Assembly: GCF_030684185.1 (NCBI RefSeq) | Contig: NZ_JAUXOY010000012.1 | Span: forward strand, 1 to 64,000 | DNA length: 64,000 nucleotides | Reading direction: 5' to 3' | DNA from: Methylotenera sp. | Lineage (GTDB): Bacteria; Pseudomonadota; Gammaproteobacteria; Burkholderiales; Methylophilaceae | Shown: in pieces, positions 58,495 to 64,000 of the stretch | Layout: every line of letters begins with the position of its first letter | Position numbering within the stretch: the stretch's first letter is position 1 | Translations under genes and position numbers: made by a program | Notes under the pieces: model-generated | What the model was told of the DNA's origin: nothing | The model's input: only the letters and a program-made list of their open reading frames with translations | Database searches by the model: none

Positions 58495-60849
58495 ATGGCA
58501 TTCAAACAACGGCGATTAGCCAGTTTATTAAAAAAAACGCTTATCGCCGTTGCTCTTCTAGCCTTAGTGCTAACCGTCCTGCGTCTTTACCCCAAACCAG
58601 CATTAGCTGACCTAATCCCTCACTCCACTGCCATTTACGCCGCTGATGGCACATTATTAAGAATAACCCTGGCGCAAGATGCCCAGTACCAGCTATGGGT
58701 GCCACTATCGGACATCGCTCCCAACGCGATAGACGCCGTTAAACTTTATGAAGACAGTTATTTTGACTGGCATTTTGGCGTCAACCCTATCTCACTGCTA
58801 CGTGGCATGGTACGTACTTATTCAGGCAACTCACGCCAGGGAGCTTCCACCATCAGTATGCAACTAGCGCGCGGCTTATACGGTATAGACTCACGCAACA
58901 TTTCAGGTAAAGCAAAACAAATACTAGCTGCTATTTGGCTTGAATGTCGCTATTCCAAACGTGAAATTTTAGAAGCCTATTTAAATATCGCGCCCTATGG
59001 CGGCAACATCAAAGGCATTGCAACGGCCAGTTTATTTTATTTTAACAAACCAGCCAGCCGTATAAACCTGCCTGAGGCGATAACACTTGCAGTTATTCCG
59101 CAAAACCCAAACAAACGCCTGAGCATAACCCACAAAAATACACCGCTAAATGAAGCCCGCTCACGCCTATGGAAAAATTGGCTGGCTGGCCATCCGCAAG
59201 ACGCAAAATATAGTGTGGATATGGCCTTGCCCGCACAACCCATGCGAGCCAATAAAAAGTTAAAGGGGGTCAACAACTTACCAATCCGCCATTTACCATT
59301 CCTGGCACCGCATTTCACTGATGCCCTGTTAGCTGAAAACCATAACCAGCCGAACATCGAATCCGGCTTAAACCTTCACGCACAGGCCACACTAGAACGC
59401 ATGATTGCTAGTTATATCGCCAACAATAAAAATATTGGCATTAACAACGTAAGCGCCATGCTGTATGACGCAAAAACCATGCAAGTGAAAGCATTGGCGG
59501 GTTCAGCGGATTACTTTAATGCCGAGATTTATGGCCAGGTGAATGGCACCGCTGCCAAGCGGTCCCCTGGCTCAACCTTAAAACCCTTCATTTACGGCTT
59601 GGCAATGGATCAAAGTTTAATTCATCCAGCCAGCGTGCTAAAAGATGCTCCCACCAGCTTTGGCCCATACAGCCCGGAGAATTTTGATGGCCGCTTCATA
59701 GGTCCAATTACCGCAACAGAGGCACTGATACGCTCGCGCAATGTGCCAGCCGTGAGCTTAGCCGCAAGGCTTAGTCAGCCGAGTTTATATGACTTTTTAA
59801 AAAATGCTGGCGTGAGTAAATTAAAAAGTGAATCTCACTATGGGCTGGCATTGGCGTTGGGCGGCGGCGAGCTGACCATGGAAGAATTAGTGAGTTTATA
59901 TGCGATGCTGGCTAACCACGGTCGCTTTGCTCCCTTTAGCTTAACCAGGAACAATGCCGCCACTTTCCCGCTATTGAGTGAAGAGTCAGCCTATATTACG
60001 CTAGATATGCTACGGCAAAACCCGCGTCCGGACACAGGCGAACCAGACCGTTACAAAACCGCATGGAAAACCGGCACATCATGGGGCTTTCACGACGCCT
60101 GGACAATAGGCGTAAGCGGCAATAATGTGTTAGCCGTGTGGATAGGCAATTTTGACGGAAAATCCAATCCATCATTTATAGGCATTAAAACCGCCGCACC
60201 GTTATTCTTTCAAATTTTAGATAGCCTACGCCACCAACGCTTATTAAATCCGCAAACCGAATTGGAAGCCATGCCGCCTCGCGGCTTAACCAAAGTAAAA
60301 GTCTGCACCGCAAGTGGTGACTTACCTAACCAATACTGTAAAAATCTTGGCGAAACGTGGTTTATTCCAGGAAAATCACCGATTAAAGTCAGCACCCTGC
60401 ACAGACCCGTTTACTTTGATAACACCACCAACCAAGTCGTCTGTAGCGCAGGAGCGAACACTAAAGAAGAAATCATCGAGTTCTGGAGCTCAGACATGCT
60501 GCGCCTATTCCGAGAAGCCGGGATGCCGCGCCGCGTACCGCCAACCTTACCTGCAGCATGCGGGAATAAAACCAATCAAACAATAGACGATAAGCCGCAA
60601 ATCACTTCTCCACTAAGAGGCGTGGTTTACACCATACGCCTAAGCAAACCAGAAACCATCGCGCTAAAAGCCAGCCGTGGTGGCCAGGGTGCAATTTACT
60701 GGTTTGCAAACAATAGCTTTATCGCAAAAAGTGAGGCGGGCACGGGCATAGCATGGACACCACAACAAGCCGGGCATTATGTATTACGTGCGGTAGATGA
60801 AACAGGGCAGGCGGATAACCGCGAGGTGGTGGTTGAGTTTGTGCCTTAA
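58495..60849 (+). CDS. pbpC: Penicillin-binding protein 1C
   Basis: Bifunctional cell-wall enzyme of 784 residues with TM at about 15-35. The GT51 transglycosylase (about 55-220) has the catalytic Glu in YEDSYFDWHFGVNP and GASTISMQLARGL. The transpeptidase (about 300-560) has the nucleophile in SPGSTLKPF, RSRNVPA and KTGTSWGFHDAW. A PBP1C-type C-terminal domain follows. I prefer ATG 58495; a TTG at 58483 abuts the macroglobulin stop. It is translated directly after the macroglobulin gene. Confidence 0.95.
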   Translation: MAFKQRRLASLLKKTLIAVALLALVLTVLRLYPKPALADLIPHSTAIYAADGTLLRITLAQDAQYQLWVPLSDIAPNAIDAVKLYEDSYFDWHFGVNPISLLRGMVRTYSGNSRQGASTISMQLARGLYGIDSRNISGKAKQILAAIWLECRYSKREILEAYLNIAPYGGNIKGIATASLFYFNKPASRINLPEAITLAVIPQNPNKRLSITHKNTPLNEARSRLWKNWLAGHPQDAKYSVDMALPAQPMRANKKLKGVNNLPIRHLPFLAPHFTDALLAENHNQPNIESGLNLHAQATLERMIASYIANNKNIGINNVSAMLYDAKTMQVKALAGSADYFNAEIYGQVNGTAAKRSPGSTLKPFIYGLAMDQSLIHPASVLKDAPTSFGPYSPENFDGRFIGPITATEALIRSRNVPAVSLAARLSQPSLYDFLKNAGVSKLKSESHYGLALALGGGELTMEELVSLYAMLANHGRFAPFSLTRNNAATFPLLSEESAYITLDMLRQNPRPDTGEPDRYKTAWKTGTSWGFHDAWTIGVSGNNVLAVWIGNFDGKSNPSFIGIKTAAPLFFQILDSLRHQRLLNPQTELEAMPPRGLTKVKVCTASGDLPNQYCKNLGETWFIPGKSPIKVSTLHRPVYFDNTTNQVVCSAGANTKEEIIEFWSSDMLRLFREAGMPRRVPPTLPAACGNKTNQTIDDKPQITSPLRGVVYTIRLSKPETIALKASRGGQGAIYWFANNSFIAKSEAGTGIAWTPQQAGHYVLRAVDETGQADNREVVVEFVP

Positions 60850-60861
60850 AATCAGTTACTG

Positions 60862-61842
60862 TTAAAACAGTGTTAAAAGATGTTGCCCTAGCGTTTGGGT
60901 GTTGACGAAAGTCATACCATACATAGCACTTAAACCCTTACATTGCTCGCTATCCAGATCAGCCACACAAAGAATGAAGCAACTCTGGTCTATATGTAAG
61001 CGTTTACGAAGTGCTACGTATTTATCAAGTTCCTGCCGAAAATCCCCAGCCTTACATTCAATATAAAGTGGCAGCGTTTTATTGATAAGAAAAAATACGT
61101 CCAGCTCTCTTTTTTCGTTAGATGGAAACGAAAGCGTCATGTTTCTGGCGCATGAGTACTCAACTTTACGCTCTTGGCATATCCTTAAACCTATCATAAG
61201 CGCATACCATTCCAGCCAATCTCCTGCAAAAAAACGCCTTACACTGGGGGCATTTTGCAGGACAATGCGAATATTTTTCTCTTTCTTATTGCTGATACAA
61301 CGAGCAATTAGAGAGTGGTCATACAGACGCTGGATAAAGGCTTCAAGTGCTTTAACATCTTCTTTAGATTTCTTATCCAGATAAATCAGGTTGCTGTTAA
61401 ATTCCTTTTGCTGTGCGTAACGAATTCGTTCGCATACTTCGCCAAGTAATTCATAGTCCGAGCCAATGGCAACAGCCGCTTCGTCAAAAAAACCCGTAGT
61501 GTCAACCGCATCAACATTGGCTGTAGCAGTGATATTTTTTGTTTTGAACCATTCAATGACTGGGGCATGCTGTGCGGCTGAACTCAACATATCCGAATTA
61601 TGTATGTCAAAAACTTCGCTAGGCTTTTCTAAATTACCCGACGCTGAGTCTTTGGAGGGTATACGAAGTTCATTCAGCTCTTTTCGCAGTGCAAAATACA
61701 TGTCAGATAGTTTACTAACAAAAAAGTGTGTGTCGTAGACTGACGTTGCAGTTCCACATTGAACACAATCACTACTGGTTCCAACCAGTTCACGTTCATG
61801 CTCAGTGATGTTTCCACACTTGTTACATCGGGAGATTGCCAT
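60862..61842 (-). CDS. Zinc-ribbon protein with PD-(D/E)xK nuclease-like domain (DUF1887-like)
   Basis: The 326 residues have an N-terminal zinc ribbon (Cys6, Cys9, Cys26, Cys29), a charged helical middle (about 40-200), and a C-terminal nuclease-like core with ELDVFF (Asp248) and YIECKAGD (Glu262, Lys264). The preceding FFAGDWLEWYALMIG segment resembles DUF1887 nucleases such as Card1/Can2, but no CARF domain is evident. Specific targets are unknown; defence or nucleic-acid processing is inference. It is convergent with pbpC and has a tandem repeat just upstream of its start. Confidence 0.7.
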   Translation of the reverse strand: MAISRCNKCGNITEHERELVGTSSDCVQCGTATSVYDTHFFVSKLSDMYFALRKELNELRIPSKDSASGNLEKPSEVFDIHNSDMLSSAAQHAPVIEWFKTKNITATANVDAVDTTGFFDEAAVAIGSDYELLGEVCERIRYAQQKEFNSNLIYLDKKSKEDVKALEAFIQRLYDHSLIARCISNKKEKNIRIVLQNAPSVRRFFAGDWLEWYALMIGLRICQERKVEYSCARNMTLSFPSNEKRELDVFFLINKTLPLYIECKAGDFRQELDKYVALRKRLHIDQSCFILCVADLDSEQCKGLSAMYGMTFVNTQTLGQHLLTLF

Positions 61843-61854
61843 GATAGTCGAATC

Positions 61855-61889
61855 AAAAATTAAAAATTAAAAATTAAAAATTAAAAATT
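61855..61889. repeat. Heptanucleotide tandem repeat (AAAAATT)5
   Basis: Five perfect AAAAATT copies, 13 bases upstream of the nuclease-like gene ATG (reverse strand). Length changes here could alter promoter spacing or translation initiation of that gene. Confidence 0.85.
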
Positions 61890-61933
61890 AATTTTATCAT
61901 CATTATCTGAAGGTTAGCGATGATAATAGGTTA

Positions 61934-61967
61934 TTCCGTCATCCACGCGTTGACGAGAGTGACGGAA
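61934..61967. terminator. Hairpin downstream of aceF
   Basis: TTCCGTCA (61934-61941) pairs with TGACGGAA (61960-61967) across an 18-base loop. It lies just beyond the aceF stop and could end the aceEF transcript; it lacks a strong T-run and may be a REP-like hairpin. Confidence 0.45.
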
Positions 61968-61984
61968 ATATTCAGAGACAAATG

Positions 61985-63325
61985 TTAAAGCAACAATCTA
62001 CGCACATCACTCAGCATCATACGCATATGACTGGTAAAGCGCGCACCATCGGCGCCATCTACCACGCGGTGGTCGTATGAAAGTGACATTGGCAGTATTA
62101 GACGCGGCTCAAAAGTCTTGGTTTTAGCATCATACACAGGCTGCATGCTAGAGCGCGAAACACCTAAAATCGCGACTTCCGGGCAGTTGATAATGGGTGT
62201 AAACATAGTACCGCCAATGCCGCCAAGACTGGATATAGTAAAACAGCCGCCTTGCATTTCTTCAACTTTCAGCTTGCGTTCACGCGCTTTAGATGAGAGT
62301 TCGGCTAAATCACGGGCAATATCTAACACGTCTTTTTGTTGCACATCTTTAACGACTGGCACAACCAAACCATCTGGAGTGTCACAAGCAAAGCCGATGT
62401 TAAAATAGTTTTTCAAAATCAAGCTATCGCCGTCTGGTGATAAAGATGAATTAAAGTTTGGATAGGCTTTAAGTGCATTAACTGAAGCTTTAATCAAGAA
62501 TGCCAACATAGTGAGTTTTACCCCACGTTTTTCAGCATCGGCCTGCATAGACTTTCTAAAGTCTTCCAAGTCGGTAATATCGGCTTCATCAAATTGCGTC
62601 ACATGCGGTGCAGTTACCCAGTTACGGTGCAAATTGGCACCCGAAAGCTTTTTAATACGCGATAAAGGTTTATTGACGATTTCACCAAACTGACTGAAAT
62701 CAATCACTGGCATAGGCAAGGCAGCAAAACTGCTTACGCCAGCACCCATGTTTTCAGTACGCGGTTTACCTAACTCACCTTTTACATAGGCTTGAACATC
62801 TGCCTGTAAAATGCGGTTCTTAGGCGCGCTACCTTTAACAAACGCTAAATTAACGCCTAACTCACGTGCAAATTTACGTACCGATGGACTAGCATGCGAA
62901 AGTTTGCCTGAATCAACGACTGCACTTGCACCCACTGGCATAGGTTGCTGTGCTGGTGCTATGGTTTTTGGTGGTTCTGGTGCAGGGCGGCTAGGTTCTG
63001 GAATATCGACCGTTGCCACCACTGGCTTTTCTGCAGCAGGTTGCGCTTCTGGTTTAGCCTCAGTTGGTTTAACTGGTGCTGCTACATCACTAACATCCAT
63101 CGTTAAAATCAAACTACCTTCAGAAGCTTTATCGCCCACTTTAATTTTGACTTCTTTTACCACGCCTGCAAATGGTGATGGAATATCCATAGAAGCTTTG
63201 TCAGATTCAACCGTAATCAGTGAATCTTCCTTAGCGACTGTGTCACCAGCTTTAACTAAAACTTCAATGACATCGACACTATCAAAGTTGCCGATATCGG
63301 GGACAAGGATGTCTTGAATTGCCAT
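61985..63325 (-). CDS. aceF: Pyruvate dehydrogenase E2, dihydrolipoamide acetyltransferase
   Basis: Core of the pyruvate dehydrogenase complex, transferring acetyl to CoA. The 446 residues include one lipoyl domain (about 1-78, Lys in TVESDKASMDIP), a linker rich in Pro/Ala, an E3-binding domain (about 140-180, ASPSVRKFARELGVNL) and the catalytic domain with SYDHRVVDGADGARF near 415. It has only one lipoyl domain, where E. coli has three. It follows aceE by 12 bases. Confidence 0.97.
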   Translation of the reverse strand: MAIQDILVPDIGNFDSVDVIEVLVKAGDTVAKEDSLITVESDKASMDIPSPFAGVVKEVKIKVGDKASEGSLILTMDVSDVAAPVKPTEAKPEAQPAAEKPVVATVDIPEPSRPAPEPPKTIAPAQQPMPVGASAVVDSGKLSHASPSVRKFARELGVNLAFVKGSAPKNRILQADVQAYVKGELGKPRTENMGAGVSSFAALPMPVIDFSQFGEIVNKPLSRIKKLSGANLHRNWVTAPHVTQFDEADITDLEDFRKSMQADAEKRGVKLTMLAFLIKASVNALKAYPNFNSSLSPDGDSLILKNYFNIGFACDTPDGLVVPVVKDVQQKDVLDIARDLAELSSKARERKLKVEEMQGGCFTISSLGGIGGTMFTPIINCPEVAILGVSRSSMQPVYDAKTKTFEPRLILPMSLSYDHRVVDGADGARFTSHMRMMLSDVRRLLL

Positions 63326-63337
63326 GTGTGCGTGTCC

Positions 63338-64000
63338 TTAAACTGTCGTTGGGTTAGGCTTGTCAGCATCTAACTGGTATTTTTTAATCGCTTCGCTTAC
63401 TTTGCTTGCAGGTAATTTACCTTCGTCAGCCAGTGCTTTAAGCGATGCGACAACAACGTAGTATTTATCAACCTCAAAGAAGCTGCGGAGTGCTTCGCGG
63501 CTGTCTGAGCGGCCATATCCATCAGTGCCCAGCGCTACAAACTTACCTGGCACAAAGCCTGCAATTTGCTCAGCAAAAGATTTCATGTAGTCGGTTGATG
63601 CAATGGTTGGCCCTTGCGCGCCCTTCATCACCTCTGCCACGTAACTTAATCTTTGCGGCTTCTCAGGGTTGAGCATATTCCAGCGTTCGGCATCCAGCCC
63701 ATCACGACGTAGTTCATTAAAGCTAGTTACGCTCCAAACATCAGCTGAAATACCCCAGTCTTTTTCTAGCAACTCTGCCGCAGCAATGACCTCGCGTAAA
63801 ATCACACCACTACCCATCAACTGCACTTTTTCTCCTTTAGCCTTTGATTTACTAAAGTTGTAAATGCCTTTAAGGATGCCAGCCTCAGAACCTTTCGGCA
63901 TTTCTGGATGCGTGTAGTTTTCGTTCATCAAGGTAATGTAGTAGTAAACATCTTCTTGATTTTGCACCATGCGGCGCAAGCCTTCCTGAATAATCACGGC
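63338..64000 (-). CDS. aceE: Pyruvate dehydrogenase E1, C-terminal part (partial)
   Basis: The 3' end of the homodimeric (E. coli-type) pyruvate dehydrogenase gene; 220 residues run from the right edge without a start. Segments GLRRMVQNQEDVYYYITLMN, QLMGSGVILREVIAAAELL, VWSVTSFNELRRDG and ALGTDGYGRSDSREALR are typical of AceE C-termini. The bases at the edge still read as protein (AVIIQEG), so the gene continues outside. Confidence 0.97.
   Translation of the reverse strand, partial: AVIIQEGLRRMVQNQEDVYYYITLMNENYTHPEMPKGSEAGILKGIYNFSKSKAKGEKVQLMGSGVILREVIAAAELLEKDWGISADVWSVTSFNELRRDGLDAERWNMLNPEKPQRLSYVAEVMKGAQGPTIASTDYMKSFAEQIAGFVPGKFVALGTDGYGRSDSREALRSFFEVDKYYVVVASLKALADEGKLPASKVSEAIKKYQLDADKPNPTTV

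Noticed and set aside
60858-60871. ACTGTT-AA-AACAGT hairpin between pbpC and the nuclease-like gene
   Set aside because: The stem is only six bases and AT-rich with a two-base loop, too weak to call a terminator.

Overview
The window looks like chromosomal DNA of a betaproteobacterium of the methylotroph family Methylophilaceae, probably Methylotenera-like. This is inferred from moderate GC, the uvrC-pgsA-tRNA-Gly-tRNA-Cys block, a MxaD-like SRPBCC protein, RlmJ and TamAB, a pyruvate dehydrogenase set whose E3 carries a lipoyl domain, and a methylcitrate cycle cluster. No ribosomal RNA, phage, transposase or CRISPR array was seen. Both ends cut a gene: a giant adhesin on the left and aceE on the right.

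Region 1 (1-7.9 kb) is a c-di-GMP-controlled adhesin system of the Lap type. It has the N-terminus of a LapA-like adhesin with a TAAG cleavage motif, the periplasmic protease LapG, and the degenerate GGDEF/EAL receptor LapD. On the other strand are a type I secretion ABC transporter, its membrane-fusion protein and a LuxR-type regulator with a pseudo-receiver. The outer-membrane partner (LapE/TolC) is not here.

Region 2 (8.3-18.9 kb) is housekeeping: two tRNAs, pgsA, uvrC, a RIO-type kinase, a type 5 uracil-DNA glycosylase, a zinc-type CDF exporter, rlmJ and small membrane proteins. It contains several palindromic or MITE-like elements. It also has a GDSL hydrolase whose 5' end lies in a six-copy tetranucleotide repeat, a phase-variation candidate flanked by an intact and a decayed copy of a 4-oxalocrotonate tautomerase 3' end.

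Region 3 (18.9-39.2 kb) is a metabolic island of two divergent blocks around a GntR/UTRA regulator. Leftward: malic enzyme, sdhCDAB, sdhE, a CitE-like lyase, an AMP-forming acyl-CoA ligase, class I fumarase, a small EF-hand protein and acnB. Rightward: a CitE-like lyase, mesaconyl-CoA hydratase (mch), a second lyase, prpB, prpC and prpD. Together these can turn mesaconyl-CoA into propionyl-CoA plus glyoxylate, run propionyl-CoA through the methylcitrate cycle to succinate plus pyruvate, and carry succinate to pyruvate through Sdh, fumarase and malic enzyme. A consensus sigma-70 promoter and candidate operators lie in the divergent gap. Three CitE-superfamily lyases within about 10 kb, next to Mch and the Prp enzymes, are the most interesting metabolic feature.

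Region 4 (39.2-64 kb) has a REPIN-like repeat, a stress protein, purB, tamA-tamB, a NYN/LOTUS-type protein, wrbA, a HugZ-like protein, a GlcD-like flavoprotein and lpdA. An alpha-2-macroglobulin/pbpC pair and a zinc-ribbon PD-(D/E)xK protein (DUF1887-like) follow, then aceF and aceE. The macroglobulin/pbpC/nuclease segment separates lpdA from aceEF. The nuclease-like gene is preceded by a five-copy heptanucleotide repeat.
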